Source: Microvirga sesbaniae
GTDB taxonomy: Bacteria; Pseudomonadota; Alphaproteobacteria; Rhizobiales; Beijerinckiaceae
Reading direction: 5' to 3'
Length of the DNA: 64,000 nt
NCBI RefSeq assembly: GCF_025460805.1
Contig: NZ_JAMXFJ010000007.1
Coordinates: 62,001 to 126,000, forward strand
Positions 8,420-17,498 of the stretch are shown here, piece by piece. Each line of letters opens with the position of its first letter. Position 1 is the first letter of the stretch. The notes below the pieces were generated by a model. It had not been told where the DNA came from, did not search any database, and saw nothing but the letters and a program-made list of their open reading frames with translations. The position numbers and the translations under genes were made by a program.

Positions 8420-9448
8420 ATGCCCCAGATTCCGATCAAGAGAGCCATCGAGAAGGTCCCGGGAGGCATGATGGTCGTGCCGCTCCTGCTCGGTGCGCTG
8501 ATCACGACGTTCTTTCCTGGAACTCCGAAGCTCTTCGGCTCCTTCACGGGCGCCCTGTTCACGGGCGCTTTGACCATCCTGGCCGTCTTCTACGTCTGCA
8601 TGGGGGCCAGCATCGACTTCAAGGCAACCCCCTACATCGTGAAGAAGGGCGGCACATTGTTCATGGTCAAGGTCGGCATGGCGATGGTGCTCGGCATCGT
8701 CTTCGGCCGCATTCTCGGTGAGGCTCCGGTCACCTCCGGCGTCTTCGCCGGACTTTCCACCCTGGCCATCGTTGCTGCGATGAACGACACGAACGGGGGC
8801 CTCTACATGGCCCTGATGGGGCAGTACGGACGCCCGCGCGACGTTGGCGCCTACACCATCATGACCCTGGAATCCGGACCGTTCCTGACCATGGTCACGC
8901 TCGGCGTCGCCGGCCTCTCGGCCTTCCCCTGGCAGACGATGGTCGGCAGCATCCTGCCTCTCGCCGTGGGCATGCTCCTGGGCAACCTCGACCGTGAGAT
9001 GCGCGCCTTCCTGAGCCGCGCCATCCCGGTCATGATCCCGTTCTTCGCCTTCGCCCTCGGCGCGGGCCTCGACCTGACCAAGATCTGGCAGGCGGGTCTC
9101 CTTGGTCTCGCGCTCGGCGTGGCGGTTGTCGTCGTCACGGGCATCCCGCTCTTCTTCGCGGATCGCCTGACCGGCGGCACCGGCGTCGCGGGCGTCGCCG
9201 CGGCATCGACGGCCGGCAATGCGGCAGCCGTTCCGGCTATCGTCGCCGCCGCCAACCCGGCCTATGCCGATGCAGCCGGCCCGGCGACCGTCCTGGTCGC
9301 CGCTACGGTGGTCGTGACCGCGATCCTCGTCCCCCTGGCGACCGCCTGGACGGCTCGCACCTTCGGACGTCCCGAGGAGGACACTGCGCAAGACGCCGCC
9401 GCTGTCGAGGTCGGCGCCGTGCCTGCCGGGACATCTGGAGGTCACTGA
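8420..9448 (+). CDS. kdgT: 2-keto-3-deoxygluconate permease (KdgT) family transporter
   Basis: Inner-membrane proton symporter of the KdgT family, 342 residues, with about ten hydrophobic helices. Family-like segments include the N-terminal [20 protein letters not shown], then [13 protein letters not shown] and [17 protein letters not shown]. KdgT proteins carry 2-keto-3-deoxygluconate, but this gene is co-transcribed with a DUF1537 kinase and a PdxA2 dehydrogenase rather than with Kdg kinase or aldolase. Here it probably imports a four-carbon acid sugar such as D-threonate. The next gene starts one base after its stop. Confidence 0.88.
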   Translation: MPQIPIKRAIEKVPGGMMVVPLLLGALITTFFPGTPKLFGSFTGALFTGALTILAVFYVCMGASIDFKATPYIVKKGGTLFMVKVGMAMVLGIVFGRILGEAPVTSGVFAGLSTLAIVAAMNDTNGGLYMALMGQYGRPRDVGAYTIMTLESGPFLTMVTLGVAGLSAFPWQTMVGSILPLAVGMLLGNLDREMRAFLSRAIPVMIPFFAFALGAGLDLTKIWQAGLLGLALGVAVVVVTGIPLFFADRLTGGTGVAGVAAASTAGNAAAVPAIVAAANPAYADAAGPATVLVAATVVVTAILVPLATAWTARTFGRPEEDTAQDAAAVEVGAVPAGTSGGH

Positions 9449-9449
9449 C

Positions 9450-10712
9450 ATGGGGACGAAATGGCTGATCGTCGCCGATGACCTCACGGGCGCGGCCGAT
9501 TGCGCCATCGCCTTCGCCAAGGAGGGGGTTGCCGCGGCCGTCGGCTGGGGAGACTGCGCCGAGGACACGGGAGGGCTCCCTCCCGTGTTCTCCTATGACG
9601 CCGGCAGCCGGGGCCTCTCGGGACGGGATGCCCTGACAAAGCACCGCGCCGTGCTCGGAAAGCTGCACGTGGAGGGCACGGCCCTCTTCAAGAAGATCGA
9701 CTCCACCCTTCGCGGGCAGCCTGCCGCAGAGACCGTCGCGATCTTCGAGGCCCTGCGGCCTCGACACGGACCCGTGCTCGGCGTCATGTCTCCTGCCTTC
9801 CCGGCGACCGGCCGCACGACGCGGGATGGCAGGGTTCACGTGAGCGGTGAGCCTCTGGAGCAGACCGAGGTCTGGCAGCGCGAGCACAGCTATCCCAACG
9901 CCGATCTCGTCGAGGTTCTGGCAACGGCCGGCGTCGTGGCCGAGAAGGTGCAGCTCGCCACGATCCGCGCGGGCGTGGAGGCCCTCAGGGCCGCCTTGGA
10001 CGGGATCGCCTCGAAGGGCGACCGGGTCGCGGTCTGCGACGCGGAGACCGAGGACGATCTCGCCTGTATCGCCGCGGCAGGTCTGCCTGTCCGGAGCAAC
10101 GTGTTCTGGATCGGCAGCGCCGGCCTCGCCCATGCGCTGGCGAAGGCGACGCAAGGCGAAGCCGTGGGCCCCATACCGGCTCCGGTGACCGGCAGGGGCG
10201 CCCTGGTGGTCGTTGGATCCCTCGCGCGGGCGTCCCGCTCGGCCGCGAAAGTCCTCTCGGCGTTGCCTGGCCTGCGGTCCGTTCCCATCGAGCCGGAACT
10301 CCTGCTCTCGGAGACGGCCGGCGCCGACCGCGCGGCTCTCGCCGGCCAGGTCATCACGGCCCTCCAGGCCGGCGAGGACGTCCTTGTCGAGATCCTCGTC
10401 GGCGGCACTCCCGACCTGGCGCTGGGACCATGCCTTGCCGAACGGCTGGCGGATCTGCTGAAGCCTGCCGCCGCGTACGCGAGCGGTCTGGCCGCCACCG
10501 GCGGGGAGACGGCTGCGGCGCTCCTGGCCCGCTTCGGCGTGAACGGCATCCGTCTGGTGGATGAGGTCGAGCCAGGCGTGTCTCTCGGCCTGACGCTGGG
10601 AGATCTTTCCATTCCCATCGTCACCAAGGCAGGTGCGTTCGGGAGCGACAACACACTCAAGCACGTCGTGCAGCGCCTGCGCACGATCAGGCAAGAAGGA
10701 AAACTGGCATGA
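9450..10712 (+). CDS. dtnK: Four-carbon acid sugar kinase (DUF1537), probable D-threonate kinase
   Basis: ATP-dependent kinase of 420 residues that phosphorylates the terminal hydroxyl of C4 acid sugars. The N-terminal domain opens with the hallmark VADDLTGAADCA and later has FKKIDSTLRGQPAAE. The C-terminal nucleotide-binding domain contains GGETAAALL and KAGAFGSDN. Published work on DUF1537 defines DtnK, OtnK and related kinases. The PdxA2 gene next door, with overlapping stop and start (ATGA), matches the D-threonate route rather than the aldolase/isomerase routes. Product would be D-threonate 4-phosphate. Substrate assignment is inference from context. Confidence 0.85.
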   Translation: MGTKWLIVADDLTGAADCAIAFAKEGVAAAVGWGDCAEDTGGLPPVFSYDAGSRGLSGRDALTKHRAVLGKLHVEGTALFKKIDSTLRGQPAAETVAIFEALRPRHGPVLGVMSPAFPATGRTTRDGRVHVSGEPLEQTEVWQREHSYPNADLVEVLATAGVVAEKVQLATIRAGVEALRAALDGIASKGDRVAVCDAETEDDLACIAAAGLPVRSNVFWIGSAGLAHALAKATQGEAVGPIPAPVTGRGALVVVGSLARASRSAAKVLSALPGLRSVPIEPELLLSETAGADRAALAGQVITALQAGEDVLVEILVGGTPDLALGPCLAERLADLLKPAAAYASGLAATGGETAAALLARFGVNGIRLVDEVEPGVSLGLTLGDLSIPIVTKAGAFGSDNTLKHVVQRLRTIRQEGKLA

Positions 10713-11713
10713 GCCTTCCGACGATCGCAATCACCATGGGCGATGCCTCAGGGATCGGCCCGGAAATCATCATGAAGGCACTCGCACGACCCGACGTGCG
10801 GGAGATGTGCCGTCCGCTGGTGGTGGGAGATGCCGAACGGCTTCGGCTTGCCGGCTCGATCGTCGGCTCCTCGCTCACGGTCAACAGCCTCGAGCGGCCT
10901 GAGCACGCACGCTATGCTCCGGACGAGGTCGAGTGCATCGACCTCAAGCTGATCCCTCGGAATCATCCCTTCGGTCGCGTCTCTCCCGTCTCGGGCGAAG
11001 GTGCGTTCCGCTTCATCGAGCGCGCGGTCAGGCTGGTCGAAGCCGGACAGGCCGACGCGATCTGCACGGCACCGCTCAGCAAGGAGGCGCTGCACGCCGC
11101 CGGGCATAAGTATCCCGGCCACACGGAACTGCTGGCGGAGCTCACCGGAACGCCGGAAGTCTCGATGATGCTGGTGTCACCGAAGCTGCGCGTCATCCAC
11201 GTGACGACGCATATCGGTCTGATCGACGCCATTGCCCGCATCGAGCCCGGGCTGGTCGAACGTGTCATCGAGCGCGCGCAGACCACCCTGGTCAAGGCCG
11301 GCATCGCCTCGCCGCGGATCGGCGTCTGCGGCATCAATCCCCATGCGGGTGAGAATGGGCTGTTCGGCTATGGTGAGGAGGAGCAGAAGATCGCGCCCGC
11401 GGTGGCCGCCTGCCGTGCCAGGGGATGGCGCGTGGAGGGGCCGCTCCCGGCCGATACCCTGTTCTTCCTGGCGGCCCGGGGCGACTATGACATGGTGGTC
11501 GCGATGTACCACGACCAAGGCCACGGCCCCATCAAGGTCCTGGGCCTCGAATCCGGCGTGAACATCACCGTCGGCCTGCCCGTGATCCGGACCTCGGTGG
11601 ATCACGGCACCGCGTTCGACATCGCCGGCAAGGGGATCGCCGACGAGGGCAGCCTCGTGGAGGCACTGCGGCAGGCGGCCGACCTCGCGCCCCAGCGCAC
11701 GGCGGCGGCCTGA
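10709..11713 (+). CDS. pdxA2: PdxA-family dehydrogenase, probable D-threonate 4-phosphate dehydrogenase
   Basis: NAD-dependent oxidative decarboxylase of 334 residues, homologous to 4-hydroxythreonine-4-phosphate dehydrogenase of vitamin B6 synthesis. The N terminus is PTIAITMGDASGIGPEI. Metal-ligand histidines lie in KYPGHTELLAE, VTTHIGL and MYHDQGHGPIKVLG. PdxA2 paralogues in kinase operons turn D-threonate 4-phosphate into dihydroxyacetone phosphate and CO2. The four-base overlap with the kinase gene indicates coupling and supports that catabolic role over B6 synthesis. Confidence 0.88.
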   Translation: MSLPTIAITMGDASGIGPEIIMKALARPDVREMCRPLVVGDAERLRLAGSIVGSSLTVNSLERPEHARYAPDEVECIDLKLIPRNHPFGRVSPVSGEGAFRFIERAVRLVEAGQADAICTAPLSKEALHAAGHKYPGHTELLAELTGTPEVSMMLVSPKLRVIHVTTHIGLIDAIARIEPGLVERVIERAQTTLVKAGIASPRIGVCGINPHAGENGLFGYGEEEQKIAPAVAACRARGWRVEGPLPADTLFFLAARGDYDMVVAMYHDQGHGPIKVLGLESGVNITVGLPVIRTSVDHGTAFDIAGKGIADEGSLVEALRQAADLAPQRTAAA

Positions 11714-11832
11714 GACTTCTGTCCGCTGTCCGGATGATGTAGAGACCACCCTCGTGCAGGACGGCGTGCTCTCACCATGGGAGCGTGCCGTCTCGGACGC
11801 CGACAGGACATGACGGAGAGGACACCCTCACG

Positions 11833-12594
11833 ATGCGAAGCAAGGACCGCCGGGCACTTCTGCTCGAAGCGTTGACCGCCGGGGAGGAGATCGACGTCGA
11901 GGACCTGGCCACCCGTTTCGAAGTCTCCGCCTCGACCATCCGCCGCGACCTCCAGCAGCTCTCGTCCTCCGAGGGGATCAAGCGCACGTATGGAGGCGCC
12001 ATTCTGGTGCACCCGGCAGGCGAGACGAGCCTGAGCCAGCGGCAGGCGTCCAACAGGACCCAGAAGGCGGCCATCGCGCGGGCGGCATGCAGCCTTCTTG
12101 CGCAAGATGACATCCTGATCCTGGACGGGGGCTCAACGGTCGCAGCCTTTGGGCACCTCCTGCGGAACCGGCGCCATCGCGTCATCACCAACAATCTGGC
12201 GCTTGTCTCGCCGCTGGCCGAAGCTGCCGAAATCGAACTGACGGTTCTCGGTGGCGCGGTTCGCCCAACCAGCATGAGCACGGTGGGCCCGCTTGCCATG
12301 GAGGCCATGCGGAGAATGACGGCCGACAAGGTCTTCCTGGGGGCAGATGGCGTCGTGGCAGGACGCGGCCTGTGCGAGGCGAGCCTCGATCAGATCGCCC
12401 TGAAAACACTCATGATGGATCAGGCACGAGAGGTCTTCGTACTCGCAGACGCGACGAAGCTGTCCCGCACGAACCAAGCGATGTGGGCTCCCCTGCCCGC
12501 ACGCTGGACGCTGATTACCGATTGGAGCGCAAGCCTCGAGCAATGCGACCTGTTTGCCGCCGCCGGGGCTCGGGTCATCAGGGCCTCCCAATAA
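11833..12594 (+). CDS. DeoR/GlpR family transcriptional regulator
   Basis: Sugar-metabolism repressor of about 253 residues. The DeoR helix-turn-helix is VEDLATRFEVSASTIRRDLQ at about residues 20-40. The sensor domain carries DGGSTVAAF and KVFLGADGV, the pocket that binds phosphorylated sugars. I chose the ATG at 11833 because the normal DeoR N terminus (KDRRALLLEAL) begins there and GGAGAGG lies about 11 bases upstream. The frame is open from 11785. It follows the permease, kinase and dehydrogenase genes and probably controls them through the TTGCRCRAAANNCGC sites at 8308-8405. Confidence 0.9.
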   Translation: MRSKDRRALLLEALTAGEEIDVEDLATRFEVSASTIRRDLQQLSSSEGIKRTYGGAILVHPAGETSLSQRQASNRTQKAAIARAACSLLAQDDILILDGGSTVAAFGHLLRNRRHRVITNNLALVSPLAEAAEIELTVLGGAVRPTSMSTVGPLAMEAMRRMTADKVFLGADGVVAGRGLCEASLDQIALKTLMMDQAREVFVLADATKLSRTNQAMWAPLPARWTLITDWSASLEQCDLFAAAGARVIRASQ

Positions 12595-12770
12595 CTGATG
12601 TCGACCTGCTCATATGAGGGAATGTTTGCCCCTTCCCGCCCAGCTCAGGTCCCGTCGCCCCGGCACCTCGAACCCTGCAACAACCGTAAGGCAGCACAGT
12701 GCATTCTGGCTCAAGGGCATCTCGGCAGCGATCCTCAGGCGAGCAAAACAGACGCCAGGGCCCGGGCTCA

Positions 12771-12825
12771 TCCGAGTCTCCCTCTCTTGATTGGCGCATC
12801 GGATGAGGCGGACCCAGCGGGGCAT
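12771..12825. repeat. Inverted partial copy of the palindromic repeat
   Basis: This stretch reads as the reverse complement of the end of the copy at 22466-22600: both share the blocks GCGCATCGGATGAGGCGGAC and CCAGCGG. It lies in the short gene-free gap 12595-12876 between convergent genes. Confidence 0.6.
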
Positions 12826-12876
12826 TGGAACGGCTTCAACCATTCCCGGCAAGCTGCACACGAGGTCGACAGTACA

Positions 12877-14655
12877 CTATCCGGGAGAGCCAGCGAGCTT
12901 AAGCCCTGCCATGAAGATGTCCCGTCCGGTCGAGGGCATGTAAACTCGTCGGATAAAGTCGAGACTGAATGCCGGATCGATCTCAAGGAGTCGCTTCATC
13001 GCAGCGGTTGCCTCCTCGATCCGGCCCAGGTGGGCAAGACTTGATGCGAGTGGACGATAGCTGCCGGTCCAGCGCGGCTGCTCCTGGATGGCTCGCTGTC
13101 CCCACCCCACGGCCTTCTCATGCTGGCCACTCATGCAGTAGGCGACCGCCAGGGCCGATTGGAACATGAAGATGTTGCGGTCGACGGGACTGAGCCGCAG
13201 AGCCGCCTGGACCTGCGGGACCGCGATTTCCGGAAAGCCCGCGCAGCAGCGGCTCCAGGCACTGAAGCAGTAGGCTGAGGCCGAGTTCGGATTGAGGGTC
13301 AGCGACCGGTCGAGCAGCGCCAGGGCCGTTTCGTAATCATGGGTCAGGAACCCGAGCGCGTGGCCCGCCATCCAGAGCACCGTGGGATCGTCGCGATCGC
13401 GCTCAAGAGCCGCGTGGGCCAAGCGCTCGCCTTCGTCCCGATCCCGCTCCCGGTCATCCGTCCAGCCCTGCGTGATGTAGTAGACGTGGCACTGGGCACC
13501 GAGGGCGTAGGGTGGCCCGTAGTCGGGATCGAGCCTGATCGTCTCCTCGATCAGGCGCAGCGTCGCCGCCGTGCCGTCACGGCTGGCAAGGTAGAACTGC
13601 GACAGGGCTCGGAGGAAGCGGTCGTAGGCGGTGAGGCTATCGGGGCGCTTTCTCCGGGCCCGTTCCATTTCGGCGACCCGCAGACGCGGCTCGATGGCCC
13701 CGACCACGCTCTCGGTGATCCGGTCCTGGAACTCGAACACATCTTCCATGGAGCCCTCGTAGCGATCGGCCCAGAGGTGGCTGCCTGTCTCGGCTTCGAG
13801 AAGCTGACCGGTGATCCGCAAGCGTTGACCCGCTCTCCGCACGCTGCCCTCCAGAACATAGCGCACCCCAAGTTCGCGCCCGACCTGCTTCACGTCGATG
13901 GCACGGCTCTTGAAGGTGAAGCTGGAGCTTCCGGCAATGACGAAGAACCAGCGCACCTTGGCCAACGCCGTGATGATCTCGTCGGTGATGCCGTCCGCCA
14001 GGTACTCCTGCTCGGGATCGCCGCCGAGGTTCGCGAATGGCAGCACCGCCACGGAAGGCTTGTCCGGCAGCGGCAGGAGCCGGAACGACTGCGACGATGG
14101 AAGCGGGTGTGCCGCCTCTGAGGGTGCGGGTCCGACGAGATAGGCCCGAACTGGCTCGTCGATGTTCTTGACCGCCTGCGGCCCGAGATCAGCATAGGTC
14201 AGCGCCAGCGCCTTGCGCACATAGTCGTACGCCGTGCCCGAGATGCAAACCCCGCCCGGTTCGGCCAGCGCCTGGAGCCGGGCGCTGACGTTCACCGCGT
14301 CGCCGAGGAGGTCACCGTTGCTGACGACAACGTCGCCGAGATGCACGCCGATGCGGAAGCGCAGGCGACGGTGCTCGGGCGTGTCGCCGTCTGCCGCGGT
14401 CAACCGGTCCTGAACGGCCACGGCGCATTGCACCGCATCGACTACGCTGGGGAACTCGGCCAGGACGCTGTCTCCTGCGGTGTTGGCGATGCGGCCACCA
14501 TGCTCGCCGATCATCCGATCCATCGTCCCGCGATGCGCGGCGAGCCTTCGTAGCGTGCCGCTCTCGTCGGCACCCGTCAGGCGGGCATAACCTGCCACGT
14601 CCGCCGCGAGGATCGCGGCCAACCGCCGTGCGAGGCGTGGTTCCTGCGGAGGCAT
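12877..14655 (-). CDS. Class III adenylate/guanylate cyclase with TolB-like and TPR regions
   Basis: A 592-residue protein. An N-terminal class III cyclase domain (about 10-180) has both metal-aspartate positions in LAADVAGYARL and IANTAGDSVLAEF. A TolB/FlgO-like segment follows at about 215-350 (SVAVLPFANLGGDPEQEYL, DGITDEIITALAKV), then tetratricopeptide-like helices to the end. No transmembrane segment is evident. Many Hyphomicrobiales carry many paralogues of this architecture. They may make cyclic nucleotide or act as scaffold proteins; activity is not certain. GGAGG five bases before the ATG at 14655 fixes the start, although the frame is open to 14835. Confidence 0.87.
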   Translation of the reverse strand: MPPQEPRLARRLAAILAADVAGYARLTGADESGTLRRLAAHRGTMDRMIGEHGGRIANTAGDSVLAEFPSVVDAVQCAVAVQDRLTAADGDTPEHRRLRFRIGVHLGDVVVSNGDLLGDAVNVSARLQALAEPGGVCISGTAYDYVRKALALTYADLGPQAVKNIDEPVRAYLVGPAPSEAAHPLPSSQSFRLLPLPDKPSVAVLPFANLGGDPEQEYLADGITDEIITALAKVRWFFVIAGSSSFTFKSRAIDVKQVGRELGVRYVLEGSVRRAGQRLRITGQLLEAETGSHLWADRYEGSMEDVFEFQDRITESVVGAIEPRLRVAEMERARRKRPDSLTAYDRFLRALSQFYLASRDGTAATLRLIEETIRLDPDYGPPYALGAQCHVYYITQGWTDDRERDRDEGERLAHAALERDRDDPTVLWMAGHALGFLTHDYETALALLDRSLTLNPNSASAYCFSAWSRCCAGFPEIAVPQVQAALRLSPVDRNIFMFQSALAVAYCMSGQHEKAVGWGQRAIQEQPRWTGSYRPLASSLAHLGRIEEATAAMKRLLEIDPAFSLDFIRRVYMPSTGRDIFMAGLKLAGSPG

Positions 14656-14740
14656 GTGTTCCTCCAAGCTGTCATCGCGCGTAGGATGGTACCCGCGCCG
14701 AGCAGGCGCGTCGAGCGTCTCAGCATTCAGGGAGGTTCCG

Positions 14741-15403
14741 ATGGGCTTGGCTGGATCAGGGGCTCTGGTCGCCTGGCACGATATCGATGAGAGCCGCCAA
14801 GCCGAGTACCTCGACTGGCACTCCCATGAGCACATGCCGGAGCGGCTTGCGATCCCCGGCTTCGTGGAAGCCCGTCGATACTCCGTCGCGGGGCCCGGGC
14901 CGGCATTCCTGATCCTGTACGCGGTTGTGGACCCTGAGGTTTTCGAATCGAAGGCGTACCTGGAGCGCTTGGATCATCCTTCGGAGTGGACCCAGCGGAT
15001 CATGCCCGCTCTGCGGAACATGAACCGGAGCCTGTGTCGGGTCGAGGCATCGAGTGGCTTCGGTGCTGGATGCTGGCTCCAAACCCTTCGGTTCTCCCCG
15101 GACGCCGGACGCGAAGCGAGCCTGCGGGACGCCCTGACAGGTGAGGTGCGCTTGCTTGCGATGCAACCGGGTCTGTGTGCTGCTCATCTCCTGATCTCGG
15201 ACAGAGACAAGGCCAGGACGCCAACCCGAGAGGCGGCCCTGCGTGGGGGGCATGACTCGGTCGCTGATTGGGTGCTCTTGATCGAAGGTTATAACCGAGC
15301 GGCGGTGGCCCAGGACCAAACGGCTCTTCTGCGGCAGAACGGAGCTGGTCCGGACCTCGCTGCCAATCTCTACACCATCGACTACGTCAGGGTGGCTCCA
15401 TAG
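14741..15403 (+). CDS. Conserved hypothetical, possible dimeric alpha-beta barrel protein
   Basis: A soluble product of 220 residues with no catalytic motif I recognise for certain. The N-terminal half (GALVAWHDIDESRQAEYLDW, HEHMPERLAIPGFVEARRY) resembles EthD-like dimeric alpha-beta barrels, which bind small aromatic or polyketide ligands. The second half repeats a similar strand-helix pattern, so two barrel repeats are possible. The start at 14741 has a strong GGAGG site; the open frame upstream overlaps the divergent cyclase gene and is not used. The promoter region is shared with the cyclase. Confidence 0.6.
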   Translation: MGLAGSGALVAWHDIDESRQAEYLDWHSHEHMPERLAIPGFVEARRYSVAGPGPAFLILYAVVDPEVFESKAYLERLDHPSEWTQRIMPALRNMNRSLCRVEASSGFGAGCWLQTLRFSPDAGREASLRDALTGEVRLLAMQPGLCAAHLLISDRDKARTPTREAALRGGHDSVADWVLLIEGYNRAAVAQDQTALLRQNGAGPDLAANLYTIDYVRVAP

Positions 15404-15597
15404 ACGGATGGGGGACAGTCGAAGATCTCTTCCGGATCAGGAACCGAGATCCCCGCAATATGGGAATGTCCGCTTCGATGAGGATTGTTGCCTTCGAGCT
15501 TACGGCTCAGACGTGCCGACAGCGGGCGTTTCGGCGAGCCAGCAATCGCTATCGTCTGGGCGCAGTAGCCGACCAAGGTTATACACAGGGCTTCCCG

Positions 15598-16002
15598 TTA
15601 TCGATCCGGCAAAGGCTCTGATCCGTGAAAGTGGCGCCAGCGCCACGTGTCTCCTCGACGTTCCAGCACACCTGTCATTCGGTAGGGCACGCGCTGTTCG
15701 GTCCCTTCGCCGCTCAGGACCGCTTCGCCTTGAGCGAAGAGCCACGCGATGTCCCCAACGAAGGATACGTCGCGGCTCCGCCACTCCCACCTGATCTGAA
15801 CCGGCAGACCAAAGAACCTGCGAACCAGCGCTTCAACCTCAGCCGGTCCGGTTGCCACCTCGCCGACTTCGGAGCCGACCAGACGGACGTCCGCCTCTTC
15901 GGCGAACTCGGCGAGAAGCGCCGGTTCCCGTTCGGCCACCAGGCGCTCAAACCGCTCCAAGGCCTGGAGCACATGGTCTCGCATCTCGGCGGGGTTGCTC
16001 AT
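15598..16002 (-). CDS. NTF2/SnoaL-like family protein
   Basis: A small alpha+beta cone-fold protein of 134 residues. The N-terminal helices (VLQALERFERLVAEREPALL) and the later strands VSFVGDIAWLFAQGEAVL and RMTGVLERRGDTWRWRHFHGSEP are typical of the SnoaL/DUF4440 group. The start at 16002 has AGGAGA nine bases before it. Members are often stand-alone ligand-binding or stress proteins of unknown reaction. Neighbour genes give no pathway hint. Confidence 0.75.
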   Translation of the reverse strand: MSNPAEMRDHVLQALERFERLVAEREPALLAEFAEEADVRLVGSEVGEVATGPAEVEALVRRFFGLPVQIRWEWRSRDVSFVGDIAWLFAQGEAVLSGEGTEQRVPYRMTGVLERRGDTWRWRHFHGSEPLPDR

Positions 16003-16107
16003 CGGACTCTCCTGCCATGGCATTCCTGCGTGAAGAAGCGGCGAGTATAATGGCTGAAGGCACGTTCATGAAGGCGCGCCACATCCAGGCTATTTGGACG
16101 ATTGACG

Positions 16108-16590
16108 ATGGATATCCCCGACATGCCGCCCGACGTCAGATTTGACCTCCTGCCTCAGACCGCCGAGGCAAGGGACTTCGCTTTCGAGGTCAAACGGGCG
16201 GCCCTAGGCCCACACATCGTGGTGCGATGGGGATGGGATGAGGAATTCCAACGAGACTTCCATGAGCAGCGGTTCAGGGACACGCCACTCTCCCGGATTG
16301 TGCACAAAGGGCAGGCCGCCGGGACCATCGCCCTCACAGCTCTTGCTGATTATGTGCGCCTCGATGAGTTCTACCTGCTCCCCACCCATCAGAGGCAGGG
16401 TTTGGGAACCAGGATCCTGACCCACTGTGCTGCCGTCGCGGACGCTCGTGGGTTGCCGCTCCGGCTTCGCTATCTCAAGTGGAACCCGGTCGGGTCGCTC
16501 TACCGCCGCCATGGGTTCGCCGCCATCGACGAGACGGAAATCCACTTTATCATGCAGCGGCAACCTGGCGGAGCCTACCCCCTCTGCTGA
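16108..16590 (+). CDS. GNAT family N-acetyltransferase
   Basis: Acetyl-CoA-dependent acyltransferase of 160 residues. The acetyl-CoA loop is LLPTHQRQGLGTRILTH (Q/RxxGxG/A type), preceded by the strand VRLDEFYLLP. The C-terminal motif B reads LRYLKWNPVGSLYRRHGF. Substrate unknown. A TTG start at 16102 is possible, but the ATG at 16108 fits the family N terminus. Confidence 0.88.
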   Translation: MDIPDMPPDVRFDLLPQTAEARDFAFEVKRAALGPHIVVRWGWDEEFQRDFHEQRFRDTPLSRIVHKGQAAGTIALTALADYVRLDEFYLLPTHQRQGLGTRILTHCAAVADARGLPLRLRYLKWNPVGSLYRRHGFAAIDETEIHFIMQRQPGGAYPLC

Positions 16591-16996
16591 GGGCACAATG
16601 TGGGAGGCCCTTATGCCTGGGGCGTCCCCAACTCGATCCGAATGGCCCGGAAGCCGTGCGGCCGTCCTGAACATTTCGTTGGGCCCACACACCTCAACGA
16701 GGCGATTTGCGAAGCGTAGCGCCGGCAAAGCAAGTCTGGCCCAATCCAAGAAGCCATTGGCCCGTGCGAACAAGGCGGGTGAAGGCGAATTCCGCTAAAC
16801 CGGGTCCCGTCGGTCCGTGGGGGCAATCCCGATGCCGAACCCGCCCGCTTGCAAGGCGGCCCACCAAGAGCGCCAGCGAGTGGGCGGGATGCCGTTTCCC
16901 TGACCGTTTCACACTGCCGATTGGAAGACAGCGGGCTGCTTCCACCATCGACATGCTCTCGACCTGGCCCAGTACGACAAGGCGCTCCGGAAGCCT
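16591..16996. other. Intergenic stretch, nothing recognised
   Basis: About 400 bases between the acetyltransferase and a small gene. Frames here are Arg/Pro/Ser-rich and lack ribosome sites or family motifs. Confidence 0.4.
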
Positions 16997-17203
16997 ATGA
17001 AGACCGCAGCAGAGTATCACCGACACGCCGAGGAATGCCGGCTGCTGGCCCGACACTTGCCCGAAGGGGAGCAGCGTCATCAGCTTCTGGAGATGGCGAG
17101 AACCTGGGACAGTCTCGCGGAGACCCGCGAGGCGTTGATCCGCCATCATCCCGAACTCGATACGGAGAAGGCCTCGAGCACGGTGCAGTCACTTTCGGAA
17201 TAG
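16997..17203 (+). CDS. Small conserved hypothetical (KTAAEYHRHAEECRLLAR)
   Basis: A 68-residue helical acidic protein. The opening KTAAEYHRHAEECRLLARHL and the segment HQLLEMARTWDSLAE match a small family common in Hyphomicrobiales, with no known function. It is probably co-transcribed with the next gene, nine bases downstream. Confidence 0.7.
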   Translation: MKTAAEYHRHAEECRLLARHLPEGEQRHQLLEMARTWDSLAETREALIRHHPELDTEKASSTVQSLSE

Positions 17204-17212
17204 CGGGCGCAC

Positions 17213-17431
17213 ATGAAAGCAACGGACCTGCAAGACAGGCTGGCGCGGCTGATCCCCGGCGACACGCTGCTGCTTCCGGCAGCCGAGGTGGAGCAGGCTT
17301 TCGCCTGCCATGCCTCCACCCTTGAGCAGAGACGCGCCGCAATCGCCCGATTGGCCGCATGGTATCGATGTCGTCTCACGATCTGTGGGCCGGGTGAGAG
17401 CCAGTTCCTGTTCACCCGGCACAATGACTGA
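17213..17431 (+). CDS. Small hypothetical protein
   Basis: A 72-residue product (KATDLQDRLARLIPGDTLLL). It contains one central helix with a Cys-Trp pair and no recognised domain. Close spacing after the previous small gene suggests one transcript. Confidence 0.5.
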   Translation: MKATDLQDRLARLIPGDTLLLPAAEVEQAFACHASTLEQRRAAIARLAAWYRCRLTICGPGESQFLFTRHND

Positions 17432-17498
17432 GAGTCCGTGAACGTCCGAAGGTCTATTCGCATGAGGCGCATGACGACCTTTCGGCGATGGCTCTCGC

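Noticed and set aside
8237-9568. A 443-residue minus-strand frame
   Set aside because: Mirror of the KdgT gene, with GRH/DGE-rich low-complexity typical of high-GC antisense frames.
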